DNA from: Herpetosiphon gulosus
Lineage (GTDB): Bacteria > Chloroflexota > Chloroflexia > Chloroflexales > Herpetosiphonaceae
Direction: 5' to 3'
DNA: 64,000 nucleotides
Assembly (NCBI RefSeq): GCF_039545135.1
Contig: NZ_BAABRU010000016.1
Coordinates: 62,001-126,000 of the forward strand
Position 1 is the first letter of the stretch. Each line of letters begins with the position of its first letter. The notes below the pieces were generated by a model. It searched no databases, was not told the DNA's origin, and saw nothing but the letters and a program-made list of their open reading frames with translations. This document shows, piece by piece, positions 53,360 through 62,216 of this stretch. The translations under genes were made by a program, and so were the position numbers.

Positions 53360-53812
53360 ATGCGCTGCCCGTATTGCACTGGCGAAAGTGCAGTGATCGA
53401 TACTCGCGAACTTGATAATGGTGAAACCATCCGTCGTCGCCGTCGCTGCAAACACTGTGATCGCCGCTTCACAACCTATGAACGGGTTGAATCTGTTAAT
53501 GTCATGGTCGTTAAGAAAAATGGCGACCGTGAGCCATATGACCGCGAGAAATTATTGCGCGGTTTACGGGTTGCGGCCTATAAACGGCCTATCTCAGCCG
53601 ATGTAATTGAAACGTTGGTAACTGAAGTCGAGGCTGCTCTGATCGCCTACGATGCCTTGGAAGTTCCTAGCTCGGTGATTGGCGAACAGATGATGGAACG
53701 CTTACGCTCACTCGATGAGGTGGCCTACATCCGCTTTGCCTCGGTTTATCGTTCATTTAGCGATCTTGGCAAGCTGCGTGAAGCTGTCGAAGAACTTATG
53801 GAAAAGGAATAA
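53360..53812 (+). CDS. nrdR: Transcriptional repressor NrdR
   Basis: NrdR represses ribonucleotide reductase genes according to ATP/dATP level. This 150-residue protein has an N-terminal zinc ribbon (MRCPYC ... [15 protein letters not shown]) and an ATP-cone domain ([21 protein letters not shown], through [13 protein letters not shown]). Length and motifs are standard. The ATG at 53360 follows AGAGGA; upstream in-frame starts lie inside the promoter. No NrdR box or nrd gene was seen in the window. Confidence 0.97.
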   Translation: MRCPYCTGESAVIDTRELDNGETIRRRRRCKHCDRRFTTYERVESVNVMVVKKNGDREPYDREKLLRGLRVAAYKRPISADVIETLVTEVEAALIAYDALEVPSSVIGEQMMERLRSLDEVAYIRFASVYRSFSDLGKLREAVEELMEKE

Positions 53813-53821
53813 GTAGCTGCA

Positions 53822-54688
53822 ATGGCAACTCCCGTATCTCAAGAAACCAAAACTGATCTGAAAGACACGAAGCCTCAAGCTCCGGCAGTTCCGTTGCTAT
53901 GGCGGCAGTTGTGGATCGCTGGCTTGCTAACTGGCTTGGTCTGGTGTTTGGTAATTTTTGCCCCTTTCTCCTACATGATTTATTTGGCTGGGGTGATTCC
54001 AATTGGTGGTGGGATTTATCTGGGTCGCAAGATTCAGGGCCGTGCCTTGGTGCATGGGGTGATTTTTTCGCTAATTGCCAGCGCCACGGCCTTGCTGCTT
54101 GGCTCGATTTTAGTCTTTACCCTGAGCGCCAAACCAGCTTTGAACGACCCTAGCCAGCCTGCACCGACCGCTCAAGGCAACTTCTTGACCTTGGCGATGA
54201 TGGTTGGTATGACCTTGCTGCCCTTCCCTGCCTATGGTACGGTGATGGCGCGGCGTGGCCAAGAACGTACCCAAGCCATGCGTGATGAAATGAGTGCTCG
54301 TGGTGGTCAACTTGAACGCCCAGGCCGCGTCGTGAGTATCGAAGACCTCGAATCGTTGCCGTTGCCAAAATTTGGCTCATGGGTCGCCCAATTGTTTCGT
54401 AACAATAACTTCAAACTCAAAAACTACAAATTCAATAAAGATGTGATCGATCTCTATCTTGAGCGCAACGAAACCGCTGAGCTTTGGCTGGTGCGCTGTA
54501 CGATCAGCGAATCGCTCAAACCTGGCCAAGTCCAAGAGTTGTATCAAGACTTGCGTGATAACCCAGAGTGGCACAAAGGCGTAATCGTCACCTCGTTGAA
54601 GGTGCAAGATGGTGCACGCAAATCAGCGAAATCGCGGCCAAATGTCGAGGTGCTTGATGGCGAAACCTTGCTGGAGATCAACGGTTAA
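53822..54688 (+). CDS. Membrane protein with degenerate Mrr-like C-terminal domain
   Basis: This 288-residue protein has two to four membrane segments (WIAGLLTGLVWCLVIFAPF, YLAGVIPIGGGIYLG, GVIFSLIASATALLLGSIL, FLTLAMMVGMTLLPFPAYG) and a soluble tail. The tail (~180-288) has the outline of an Mrr/restriction-endonuclease-like fold: VIDLYLER, AELWLVRCTI, KGVIVTS and VEVLDGETLLEIN. The catalytic D is at hand (VIDL), but the usual QxK reads VRC, so nuclease activity is unlikely. It is nine bases after nrdR and 20 before ribH, so it is probably co-transcribed. Role unknown. Confidence 0.7.
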   Translation: MATPVSQETKTDLKDTKPQAPAVPLLWRQLWIAGLLTGLVWCLVIFAPFSYMIYLAGVIPIGGGIYLGRKIQGRALVHGVIFSLIASATALLLGSILVFTLSAKPALNDPSQPAPTAQGNFLTLAMMVGMTLLPFPAYGTVMARRGQERTQAMRDEMSARGGQLERPGRVVSIEDLESLPLPKFGSWVAQLFRNNNFKLKNYKFNKDVIDLYLERNETAELWLVRCTISESLKPGQVQELYQDLRDNPEWHKGVIVTSLKVQDGARKSAKSRPNVEVLDGETLLEING

Positions 54689-54708
54689 TTTGGTTTTGAG
54701 GAATGGGC

Positions 54709-55170
54709 ATGAATGTGATTGAAGGAAATTTGATCGGTACAGGCCTGCGAGTAGCGATTGTGATTGCCCGCTGGAATGATTTTATCGGCGGAAATTTGCT
54801 CGAAGGCGCGGTCAACACACTCAAACGCCATGGGGTTAGCGATGATGATATTAGCGTTGCATGGTGTCCTGGCTCGTATGAGATTCCGCTAGTGGTAAAG
54901 AAGATTGCTGAGCGTGCTCAACACGATGCAATTATTACCCTTGGGGCAGTCATTCGCGGCGCAACCTCGCATTATGAAGTGGTGGTCAATGCTGTTTCCA
55001 GTGGCGTGACCAAAGTCATGCATGATACCGGAATTCCAGTATTGTTGGGTGTGCTGACCACCGACACAATTGAGCAAGCGATCGAACGGGCTGGCACTAA
55101 GGCTGGCAACAAAGGCTCAGAGTGTGCAGTTGCCGCGATTGAAATGGCCAATTTGCTCAAACAACTCTAG
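54709..55170 (+). CDS. ribH: 6,7-dimethyl-8-ribityllumazine synthase
   Basis: RibH condenses a ribityl-aminopyrimidine with a butanone phosphate in riboflavin synthesis and forms large capsid-like assemblies. This 153-residue protein shows [35 protein letters not shown] and [21 protein letters not shown], with the conserved active-site histidine. The ATG at 54709 is preferred because GAGGA is correctly spaced; one at 54703 is too close. It is isolated from other rib genes and has no FMN riboswitch directly upstream. A hairpin follows. Confidence 0.96.
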   Translation: MNVIEGNLIGTGLRVAIVIARWNDFIGGNLLEGAVNTLKRHGVSDDDISVAWCPGSYEIPLVVKKIAERAQHDAIITLGAVIRGATSHYEVVVNAVSSGVTKVMHDTGIPVLLGVLTTDTIEQAIERAGTKAGNKGSECAVAAIEMANLLKQL

Positions 55171-55198
55171 CTTGAACATGGGTTTTTGAAACTGACGT

Positions 55199-55231
55199 GA
55201 GAGGTCAACCAAATGTGCTGGTTGGCCTCTC
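55199..55231 (+). terminator. Hairpin behind ribH
   Basis: GAGAGGTCAACC (55199-55210) pairs with GGTTGGCCTCTC (55220-55231) with one wobble, 29 bases after the ribH stop. There is no long T run. Confidence 0.6.
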
Positions 55232-55253
55232 GGTATGTTTAGGTAGTTGCTGC

Positions 55254-55259
55254 TATAAT
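55254..55259 (+). promoter_or_regulatory. Extended -10 element of fabF
   Basis: TGCTATAAT lies 36 bases before the fabF start codon, with no strong -35. Confidence 0.6.
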
Positions 55260-55295
55260 GGTGCGGCACTTTGCTATGCACTAGGAGGTTTTGCT

Positions 55296-56537
55296 ATGAA
55301 TCGACGTGTCGTCGTCACAGGATTGGGCGCGATTAGCCCATTGGGCCTCGACGTGCCATCTTTGTGGGAGGGCATTGTCCAAGCACGTTCGGCGGTTGGG
55401 CGAATTACCCAATTCGATCCAACAAAGTTTAGTGCTCAGATTGCCGCAGAAGTCCATGGCTTTGATGCTGCTAACTATATGGATAAAAAAGAGGCACGGC
55501 GCAACTCGCGCTTTGTGCATTTTGCAGTAGCAGCAGCCAAAGAAGCCTTACGTAGCGCCGATTTCACTATTACCGACGAAAATGCTGATGATGTAGGGGT
55601 CATCATTGGCTGTGGCGTTGGTGGTCTCGATAATTTTACAACCTATCTGCGGGTGATGGATGCCAAGGGTCCTGACCGAATCACGCCATTTTTGATTCCA
55701 ATGATGATTGTGGATATGGCAGGCGGGGTTGTGGCAATTGAAATTGGCGCACGTGGCCCGAATTTCTGTCCAGTTTCGGCCTGTGCAACTTCAGGTAATG
55801 CGATCGGCGAAGCCTGGCATGTGATTCGACGTGGCGAGGCTAAAGTTATTTTAGCTGGTGGTACGGAAGCAGCAATTACCGAAATTGGGATCGGTGCCTT
55901 TGCTAGTGCCCGAGCACTCTCGACCCGCAACGATGATCCAGCCACGGCCTCACGTCCTTTCGATAAAGATCGCGATGGCTTTGTGATGGGCGAAGGTTCA
56001 GGGGTTTTAGTGCTTGAAGATTATGAGCATGCGGTCAGTCGTGGTGCAACCATTTTGGCCGAATTGGTCGGCTATGGAGTTAGCACCGATGCCTATCATA
56101 TCACCATGCCCGCTGAAGATGGCTCGGGCGCGGTCAAGGCCATGCGCATGGCCTTGCGTCAAGCAGGCTTAGAGCCACACGAATTGGGCTATTTGAACGC
56201 CCATGGCACTTCAACTCCAGTTAATGATCGGACCGAAACTTTAGCGGTTAAAAAAGTGTTTGGTGATTACACCGCCAAACTGCCAATTAGCTCGAACAAA
56301 TCGCAAATTGGCCATACCCTCGGGGCTGGTGGCGCAATTGAAGCCGTGATTGGCATTTGCGCGATGCGCGAAGGCCTGCTCCCCGCCACGATCAACTATC
56401 ATACTCCCGACCCTGAGTGCGAGATCGATTGTGTGCCAAATACACCACGGCCTGCCCAATTCTCCAGCTTTATGAGCAATTCATTTGGTTTTGGTGGACA
56501 TAACGTTAGTCTGTTGTTCAAGGCTTTTGAAGCCTAA
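55296..56537 (+). CDS. fabF: 3-oxoacyl-[acyl-carrier-protein] synthase II FabF
   Basis: FabF condenses malonyl-ACP with acyl-ACP during fatty acid elongation. The 413-residue protein shows RRVVVTGLGAISPLG at the start, the catalytic cysteine in VSACATSGNAIGEAW (~165), and the histidines in YLNAHGTSTPVND (~303) and KSQIGHTLGAGGAIE (~340). The ATG at 55296 follows AGGAGG. It precedes rnc, as is common, but no acpP gene lies between the promoter and fabF here. Confidence 0.96.
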   Translation: MNRRVVVTGLGAISPLGLDVPSLWEGIVQARSAVGRITQFDPTKFSAQIAAEVHGFDAANYMDKKEARRNSRFVHFAVAAAKEALRSADFTITDENADDVGVIIGCGVGGLDNFTTYLRVMDAKGPDRITPFLIPMMIVDMAGGVVAIEIGARGPNFCPVSACATSGNAIGEAWHVIRRGEAKVILAGGTEAAITEIGIGAFASARALSTRNDDPATASRPFDKDRDGFVMGEGSGVLVLEDYEHAVSRGATILAELVGYGVSTDAYHITMPAEDGSGAVKAMRMALRQAGLEPHELGYLNAHGTSTPVNDRTETLAVKKVFGDYTAKLPISSNKSQIGHTLGAGGAIEAVIGICAMREGLLPATINYHTPDPECEIDCVPNTPRPAQFSSFMSNSFGFGGHNVSLLFKAFEA

Positions 56538-56545
56538 AAACCCTC

Positions 56546-56582
56546 GCAAGCTAGGTAGATTCTTGGGATCTGCCTAGCTTGC
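56546..56582 (+). terminator. Hairpin between fabF and rnc
   Basis: GCAAGCTAGGTAGA (56546-56559) and TCTGCCTAGCTTGC (56569-56582) pair along 14 bases with one G-U. It could limit read-through into rnc. Confidence 0.65.
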
Positions 56583-56601
56583 TTAGCTTAACATTGCTGC
56601 T

Positions 56602-57312
56602 ATGGATTTAAACAAACTACAAGCTGAACTAGGTTACACATTCAACGACTTAACCTTTTTGCGGGCTGCATTGCTGCATCGTTCGTATGTGCACGAACAC
56701 CCTGAAGCTGGCTCAGAATCGAACGAACGCCTAGAATTTTTGGGCGACGCTCTTTTAAATTTTATTTGTGGCTCTTTTTTATTTCACGAGTTTCCTGAGC
56801 TTGGCGAAGGCGATTTAACGAAAACTCGCGCGATGTTGGTGCAAACCCGAACCTTAGCTGGTTTGGCGCGGCGTTTCAATTTGGGCAGTTATGTGCAAAT
56901 TAGCCGTGGCGAGGAACGTGCCAAAGCACGCGAACGCGATAATTTGTTGGCCGATGCCTTTGAGGCCTTGTTGGCGGCAATCGCGCTTGATGGTGGTTGG
57001 GAAGCCGCGCGTAATTTTGTCTTGCCTTTGCTGAAGTCGGTCAAGGCTAGTGGAGTGCAAAACCAAGATTACAAAACCGATTTGCAACAATATGTCCAAG
57101 GCCGAATCAACCTAACTCCTAGTTACCGCGAAGTTAACGTAACTGGCCCCGACCATGAACGGACGTGGACAATTGAGGTTTGGGCGGGTGATGCGCTGTT
57201 GGGAGTTGGGGTCGGAACTTCAAAAACTATGGCTTCGCAGGCGGCGGCGCGGGCTGCGCTGGAAGCACTTACTAGTGAATCATCTGCATTACAACTGCCT
57301 GAACAACGCTAA
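56602..57312 (+). CDS. rnc: Ribonuclease III
   Basis: RNase III cuts double-stranded RNA in rRNA and mRNA maturation. The 236-residue protein has the signature ERLEFLGDALLNF (~42-54) and the second acidic cluster DNLLADAFEALLAAI (~110-124), then a C-terminal double-stranded RNA-binding domain (DYKTDLQQYVQGR to ASQAAARAALEAL). No clear ribosome binding site precedes the ATG, so translation may be weak or coupled to fabF. Confidence 0.96.
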   Translation: MDLNKLQAELGYTFNDLTFLRAALLHRSYVHEHPEAGSESNERLEFLGDALLNFICGSFLFHEFPELGEGDLTKTRAMLVQTRTLAGLARRFNLGSYVQISRGEERAKARERDNLLADAFEALLAAIALDGGWEAARNFVLPLLKSVKASGVQNQDYKTDLQQYVQGRINLTPSYREVNVTGPDHERTWTIEVWAGDALLGVGVGTSKTMASQAAARAALEALTSESSALQLPEQR

Positions 57313-57350
57313 TCTGAGGCTGGCCAGCACCAGCCTCAAACTTCTGCCAC

Positions 57351-57839
57351 TTAGCGATTAATCCGTTTGATCAATAAACCCATGCCAAAAGCAACGCTCA
57401 AGCCACCTGCGGCCACGCTCACATACCACCAATTGTTCTCAGACGGCGGCGCAGGTTGGACGGTAATGCGATAAACCTCGCCTTCGATTGTGCCAAACGG
57501 CATTGGTTTAATTGAAATTTCCCATTCGCCGGCGCTTGGTAATTGCAATATGGCTTGAAAATGGCCAACCTCGCCAACTTGTTGCCCCCAAACCTGCTGA
57601 AACTCTTTGCTAGTTGCATGCTCTGCCGTCAGTAATGGCTTAATAGGCTGGTCGCCGATGCCATTGGTTGGTTTTGTCCCATGTTGCAACACGCTAAATT
57701 CGAGCTGAAATGGCTGGCCTGCAATAATTGTATCGGGCAGTTTGGTGATTGGTGTCGTTGCCCAACCGCCAGCTTTGCTGATGCTGAGCAATCCAAATTG
57801 TAACCCGACGAGACAAACGAAGATTAATAAACGGCGCAT
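57351..57839 (-). CDS. Exported single-pass protein, FixH/YtkA-like
   Basis: This 162-residue protein has a signal peptide (LLIFVCLVGLQFGLLSISKAG), a ~100-residue beta domain and a C-terminal membrane helix (WYVSVAAGGLSVAFGMGLLI). The beta domain, with AGQPFQLEFSVLQHG, GHFQAILQLPSAGEWEIS and EVYRITVQP, resembles the YtkA/FixH group that handles metals or redox factors. This resemblance is weak. It follows the anti-sigma-like gene by two bases and is probably the third gene of a sigma-factor operon. Confidence 0.65.
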   Translation of the reverse strand: MRRLLIFVCLVGLQFGLLSISKAGGWATTPITKLPDTIIAGQPFQLEFSVLQHGTKPTNGIGDQPIKPLLTAEHATSKEFQQVWGQQVGEVGHFQAILQLPSAGEWEISIKPMPFGTIEGEVYRITVQPAPPSENNWWYVSVAAGGLSVAFGMGLLIKRINR

Positions 57840-57841
57840 AC

Positions 57842-58522
57842 CTATTCTCCTTGGCTAAACGATTCGGCTAAATCGCGCATTGTGGCTAAATCGCTGGTGG
57901 TTTCCAACCGATACGTGTGATCTTGATCAGTCCAAATCAGGCTAGCGGTATTGCTCAAGTTGCTGGTTTGGTAGTTTTGGCCTGTGCTTGGGTTGAAGAA
58001 GGTTAATTCGCGCTGGCCTTGGAGCCAAATCGCTGCATGTTCATGGACTTGGGTATGCCTGACGTTAGCCAGCGCAAGAATTGTTTTGCTGGCCCATGCC
58101 TGCGAATCCAGCAGATCAAGCGTGATTGTTTGGCCTTGGCTGAACCAAATTAAGCGCTGAACATGCGGATATGGCTCTAATTGCAAAATCTGATCGGGCG
58201 AACCTAGCAATGGGCTAGTTGGTAATCTACCAGAGTTGGTTGGTAGGCTGGTGGTTTGGGCTAGGGTGGGCAGGGGCAAGCTAGTGGAAGAATCTACGCC
58301 AATTAAGATGGTGCCAACTTGCAGCCAACGCCCAACCTGTGCCCGTACCGCCGGAATGCTTATACTTGATATAATTAATAAAACTAGTGCCCAGCCCAAG
58401 CGTTTAGGCCAAACCGCTCGTCGTACATGCTTGATTTGTAAATTAGGTGTTGGCGGATAGGGAAAGGCCTGAGCTTGCTCGCGCAAGGTTTCTTCAGGAT
58501 ATGACTCTGGTGGATGGTTCAT
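57842..58522 (-). CDS. Single-pass membrane protein, likely anti-sigma-type regulator
   Basis: This 226-residue protein has a short cytosolic N-terminus, one membrane helix near residue 45-60 (GWALVLLIISSISIPAV) and an extracytoplasmic domain (about 160 residues). It lacks the zinc-finger motif of ZAS anti-sigma factors, so its role as the anti-sigma partner rests on position: its ATG at 58522 overlaps the ECF sigma stop codon (ATGA). An upstream TTG two codons earlier is also in frame but less likely. Confidence 0.65.
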   Translation of the reverse strand: MNHPPESYPEETLREQAQAFPYPPTPNLQIKHVRRAVWPKRLGWALVLLIISSISIPAVRAQVGRWLQVGTILIGVDSSTSLPLPTLAQTTSLPTNSGRLPTSPLLGSPDQILQLEPYPHVQRLIWFSQGQTITLDLLDSQAWASKTILALANVRHTQVHEHAAIWLQGQRELTFFNPSTGQNYQTSNLSNTASLIWTDQDHTYRLETTSDLATMRDLAESFSQGE

Positions 58523-59130
58523 GCGCAACGCTCCGTCCGCAACTCGGGAAATTCGCCATCAACAACTTCCCTCAAACGCACCAATGCTCGATGCAAACGC
58601 GATTTGACTGTGCCTTGGGCAATACCAAGCGCTTGGGCGGTTTCTTGTTCGCTTAATTCCAAAAAATAGCGTAAGTAAATCACCTCTTGCTCGCGCTGAG
58701 CTAGCCGACTGATCGCCTGCCAAAGCTGGGTTGCTTCCCAAGCTGGGCCGGTGGTTTCGTTGAATTCGCTAAATTCTGGCTGCTGGGTTGCGAGCCGTTG
58801 CAAAGCTCGCAGATAGCGGCGCAGCGAACGGCGATAATTGCGAGCCAAATTGGCAGTAATTTGCAACAGCCATGGTTTCAACGGTCGCGATTGATCAAAT
58901 TGATGCTGCATGCGCAGTGCTCGCATAAGCGTTTCCTGAGCTAAATCTTCGGCAATCGTCGCATCGCCCACCATGAGATAGGCCAAGCGAAAGATCGCCG
59001 TTTGATGGGCGAGAATGTGGGTTGCCCATGCTTGGGCGATATCAGCGTGTGGCGCTTGCTCCACGGCAACTCCTGATTGAGTGGCTTTGATATGTTCTAC
59101 ACCGCTCAGATCAAATTGGTTCCATGTCAT
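58519..59130 (-). CDS. ECF-type RNA polymerase sigma factor
   Basis: This 203-residue protein has region 2 (IFRLAYLMVGDATIAEDLAQETLMRALR, KPWLLQITANLARNYRRSL) and region 4 (ISRLAQREQEVIYLRYFLELSEQETAQALGIAQGTVKSRLHRALVRLRE). It redirects RNA polymerase in response to an envelope signal passed by its membrane partner encoded next in the operon. There is no obvious Shine-Dalgarno ahead of the ATG at 59130. It is divergent from the HAD hydrolase gene. Confidence 0.93.
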   Translation of the reverse strand: MTWNQFDLSGVEHIKATQSGVAVEQAPHADIAQAWATHILAHQTAIFRLAYLMVGDATIAEDLAQETLMRALRMQHQFDQSRPLKPWLLQITANLARNYRRSLRRYLRALQRLATQQPEFSEFNETTGPAWEATQLWQAISRLAQREQEVIYLRYFLELSEQETAQALGIAQGTVKSRLHRALVRLREVVDGEFPELRTERCA

Positions 59131-59183
59131 ATTTCATAATCTTTAGATCGCAGTATGAACGTGTTGGCAATCCGTGGCAGTGG

Positions 59184-59189
59184 TACAAT
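59184..59189 (+). promoter_or_regulatory. Extended -10 element of HAD hydrolase gene
   Basis: TGGTACAAT lies about 36 bases ahead of the ATG at 59225; no consensus -35 is visible. Confidence 0.45.
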
Positions 59190-59224
59190 CGGGAGAAGTT
59201 ATTTTTTTATGGGGATTTTTCGGC

Positions 59225-60025
59225 ATGCTCAATCTCAAGCAGCTCAAGCTTGTTTTGCTCGATATGGATGGGGTGCTGCATCGCGGCGGGGAGATTTTAC
59301 CAGGTGCGGCGGAATTGACGACTGTGCTTGATCGCTTAGGCTTAGGCTATGCCTGTTTGACCAATAATTCATCGCAATTACCTGCTACCTTCGCCTACCA
59401 TCTGCACGATTTGGGGGTTGCGATTGCGGCTGAGCATGTGATCACCTCATCAACTGCCACAGCCACGCTGTTGCGCAGGCGCTACCCACAAGGCACGCGC
59501 TTGCTAGCAATCGGCATGGATGGGATTCAGTCGTCGTTATTTGCTGATGGCTATTTTGTGTCAGCCGAAACTGATGTAGCAGCGGTGGTGGTTGGGGTCG
59601 ATTTCAACTTGACTTATGCCCGTTTAAAAACTGCAACCCTCGCCTTACGCGCGGGCGCAGCCTTTATCGCCACCAACAGCGACCGCACGTTTCCTGCGCC
59701 TGAGGGCTTGATTCCTGGGGCTGGCTCGATTGTGGCGGCTTTGGCAGCTGCCAGCGATTGTACGCCCGAAGTGATTGGCAAGCCTGAACCAGCCATGTTC
59801 GAAGCGGCTTTGCAATTATTTGGGGTAACCGCCGAGCAAACCTTGATGGTCGGCGATCGTTTGGATACTGATATTGCGGGAGCACAACGCGTCGGAATTG
59901 CCACAGCCTTTGTCGGCAGCGGCGTGCATAGCATGCAACAAGCTCAAGTGTGGGAGCCAAGAATCGATCTATTGGCTGATGATTTGGCAGGTATTTTGAG
60001 CTTGCTCAGGGCTGGGCGGGAGTAG
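59225..60025 (+). CDS. HAD-IIA family hydrolase (NagD-like)
   Basis: This 266-residue phosphatase has the HAD motif I LVLLDMDGVLHRGGEILPG, motif II in CLTNNSS, motif III lysine with the IIA cap in the middle, and motif IV MVGDRLDTDIAGAQRVG. NagD/4-nitrophenylphosphatase relatives hydrolyse small phosphate esters such as nucleoside monophosphates. The ATG at 59225 (MLNLKQLKL) is chosen over 59174 by spacing to GGGGAT. It is four bases ahead of a GT2 gene, so they are likely co-transcribed. Confidence 0.92.
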   Translation: MLNLKQLKLVLLDMDGVLHRGGEILPGAAELTTVLDRLGLGYACLTNNSSQLPATFAYHLHDLGVAIAAEHVITSSTATATLLRRRYPQGTRLLAIGMDGIQSSLFADGYFVSAETDVAAVVVGVDFNLTYARLKTATLALRAGAAFIATNSDRTFPAPEGLIPGAGSIVAALAAASDCTPEVIGKPEPAMFEAALQLFGVTAEQTLMVGDRLDTDIAGAQRVGIATAFVGSGVHSMQQAQVWEPRIDLLADDLAGILSLLRAGRE

Positions 60026-60028
60026 GCC

Positions 60029-60982
60029 ATGCATCCAATTCCAGTGATTATTGTTTCCTACAATACCCGTAATTTGTTGCGCGAATGTTTGGCAAGTTTG
60101 GCCTTGAGCAGCCTACCAACCCAAGCGATTGTGGTCGATAATGCTTCGCATGATGGCAGCGTTGCCATGGTTCAAACTGAATTCCCCCAAGCCCATGTGA
60201 TCGAATCAGGGGCTAATTTAGGCTTTGCTAAGGCCAATAATCTTGGTATTCGTCAGGCCTTGCTTGGGCAACCAAATTATTTGTTGTTGCTCAACCCCGA
60301 TGCCCAACTGACTAGCGGAGCCTTGGAAACACTCGTAGCCTTCTTGGAGCAACATTCGCGGGTGGGGATGGTTGCGCCACGCTTGTTGTACCCCGATGGC
60401 TCGTTTCAAGCAGCAGCCTTTCGTTTCCCAACCTTGCTGATGAATCTGTTTGATCTCTATCCGCCGCGTGGGCGGGGCTTTGGGCGGCTCTACAATCACC
60501 CGCTCAACGGGCGCTATCCACAGGATGGTGGCGATGAAGCCTTTGCAATTGACCATCCCTTGGGCGCTGCAATGTTGGTGCGAGCCGAAACCTTGGCCGA
60601 AGTTGGTCTTTTGAATGAAGATTTTTGGCTGTATGCCGAAGAAGTTGAGCTGTGCTGGCGAATTCGCCAAGCAGGCTGGGCAATTTGGCAAGAACCACAA
60701 GCAACCGTCATTCATTATGGTGGGGCTAGCTCCAGCCAATTTCGGGTACGCTCGTTTTTGGCCTTGCAACAAGCCCGATCACAATTTTTTGGTTTGGCCT
60801 ATAGTCAGCGTTTCAATCGTTGGCATCGCCGTTTAATGACATTTGCAGGCCTGCAACGTAGCTTGGCGGCTGCTTGGCAATGGCAAAAACAGACGATCGA
60901 TCAAGCTGAATTACGCCGCCGAACTTGGGCGTGGGCTAAAGTACGCGAAGTCATCCAATCTTCCAATCAACCAAAGGATTAA
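60029..60982 (+). CDS. Glycosyltransferase family 2
   Basis: This 317-residue enzyme has the GT-A fold of rhamnosyl/glycosyl transferases. It begins IPVIIVSYNTRNLLRECL, followed by VVDNASHDGS, LLLNPDAQLTSGAL (the DXD-like metal site), then AAMLVRAETLAEVGLLNEDFWLYAEEVELCWR, the C-terminal acceptor region. The family usually builds cell-wall or surface polysaccharides. It starts four bases after the HAD gene's stop. Confidence 0.93.
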   Translation: MHPIPVIIVSYNTRNLLRECLASLALSSLPTQAIVVDNASHDGSVAMVQTEFPQAHVIESGANLGFAKANNLGIRQALLGQPNYLLLLNPDAQLTSGALETLVAFLEQHSRVGMVAPRLLYPDGSFQAAAFRFPTLLMNLFDLYPPRGRGFGRLYNHPLNGRYPQDGGDEAFAIDHPLGAAMLVRAETLAEVGLLNEDFWLYAEEVELCWRIRQAGWAIWQEPQATVIHYGGASSSQFRVRSFLALQQARSQFFGLAYSQRFNRWHRRLMTFAGLQRSLAAAWQWQKQTIDQAELRRRTWAWAKVREVIQSSNQPKD

Positions 60983-60986
60983 ATGT

Positions 60987-62216
60987 ATGCAGCGATTTAT
61001 GAGTTTATTCTTGATTTGTGCGCTTCTGGCAAGTTGCGGTGGGGCGGCGGTCAGCTATGATCCGAGCCAACCAATCACCAGTTTTAATCTGTTGCGCGAG
61101 CAATTAGCAAAAACCACCGATCAAGCCGACCAACTTAAATTAATCAACGATTTTAATGCGGTGTTTCCAACCAGCCCCTTGACCCAAGGCGATCAGGCCT
61201 TGTTTATGGTCGAAAAAGATGCTCCACGTATGGAATTATCCAGCGATCTGACCAATTGGTTTCAGACAACTTCGATGCAACGACTTGGCTCAACCAACTG
61301 GTGGGGCTTGGTGCAAACGATCAGTTCAACCGCGCGGATCGATTATCGCTTTGGGGTTGGCGGTGGTGGCGGTTTGATGAACGACCCGCGTAATCCAACC
61401 TTGGTGCCAAGCAGCATGGGCATGAATTCAGAATTGCGCATGCCCGAATATCTCACGCCAACCGAAATTATTTCGCGCAGCGACGTGCCCAAGGGTACGC
61501 TAGAAGATTTGGGTGATTATTACACTGACATTAGCAAAACTACCCATCGTTTGCATGTCTATCTGCCGGCTAATTACGATCCAGCTAAGCAATATCCGAG
61601 TGTTTATTTTCAAGATGGCGATGATTACCAAAATTATGCCTTTACGCCAACGATTTTAGATAATGCGATTGCTGATCAGATTTTGCCGCCGTTGATTGCG
61701 ATTTTCGTCAAGCCCAGCCGTGAGCAAGGCCGCCAACGCGATTATGATCTCAACGATGCCTATAGCGAATTTTTCGCCACCGAATTGGTGAGCATGATCG
61801 ACGAAAAATACAGCACAATCAACGATCCTAAACAACGGGTAGTGGTTGGCGATTCATATGGCGGCTTGATTTCGCTGTATTTGGCCTTACAATATCCTGA
61901 GGTATTTGGCGGTGTGGTCAATCAATCGGGCTTTGTTTCACGCCAAAATGGCCGCTTGCTGACGCTCATGTCAATTCAGCCGCCAGTCAATGCGCGGATT
62001 GTGACCGTAGTGGGCACATATGAGACATGTATTGGCGGACCAGTCACTGGCGATGAATGTAATTTTCTTGAAGGCAATCGAACCTTGCGCGATATTCTGC
62101 TTGGGGCTGGGGTGCAACTCAACTACGCTGAATATCCTCAAGGTCATGCTTGGGCCTTTTGGCGCGACCACATCGATCGAGAGGTTGCATGGGCTTTAGA
62201 TTGGCAAAAACCCTAA
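60987..62216 (+). CDS. Lipoprotein alpha/beta-hydrolase, esterase D/enterochelin-esterase-like
   Basis: This 409-residue exported lipoprotein has the lipobox LLASC near residue 16. A ~150-residue N-terminal domain precedes the hydrolase fold: YYTDISKTTHRLHVYLPANYD, the nucleophile elbow VVGDSYGGLISLYLAL (Ser ~290), and C-terminal QGHAWAFWRDHI with the histidine. Relatives hydrolyse ester bonds of siderophores or acylated sugars. The ATG at 60987 follows AAGGA; the longer frame overlaps the GT2 gene. It overlaps the deacetylase gene by 28 bases. Confidence 0.87.
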   Translation: MQRFMSLFLICALLASCGGAAVSYDPSQPITSFNLLREQLAKTTDQADQLKLINDFNAVFPTSPLTQGDQALFMVEKDAPRMELSSDLTNWFQTTSMQRLGSTNWWGLVQTISSTARIDYRFGVGGGGGLMNDPRNPTLVPSSMGMNSELRMPEYLTPTEIISRSDVPKGTLEDLGDYYTDISKTTHRLHVYLPANYDPAKQYPSVYFQDGDDYQNYAFTPTILDNAIADQILPPLIAIFVKPSREQGRQRDYDLNDAYSEFFATELVSMIDEKYSTINDPKQRVVVGDSYGGLISLYLALQYPEVFGGVVNQSGFVSRQNGRLLTLMSIQPPVNARIVTVVGTYETCIGGPVTGDECNFLEGNRTLRDILLGAGVQLNYAEYPQGHAWAFWRDHIDREVAWALDWQKP

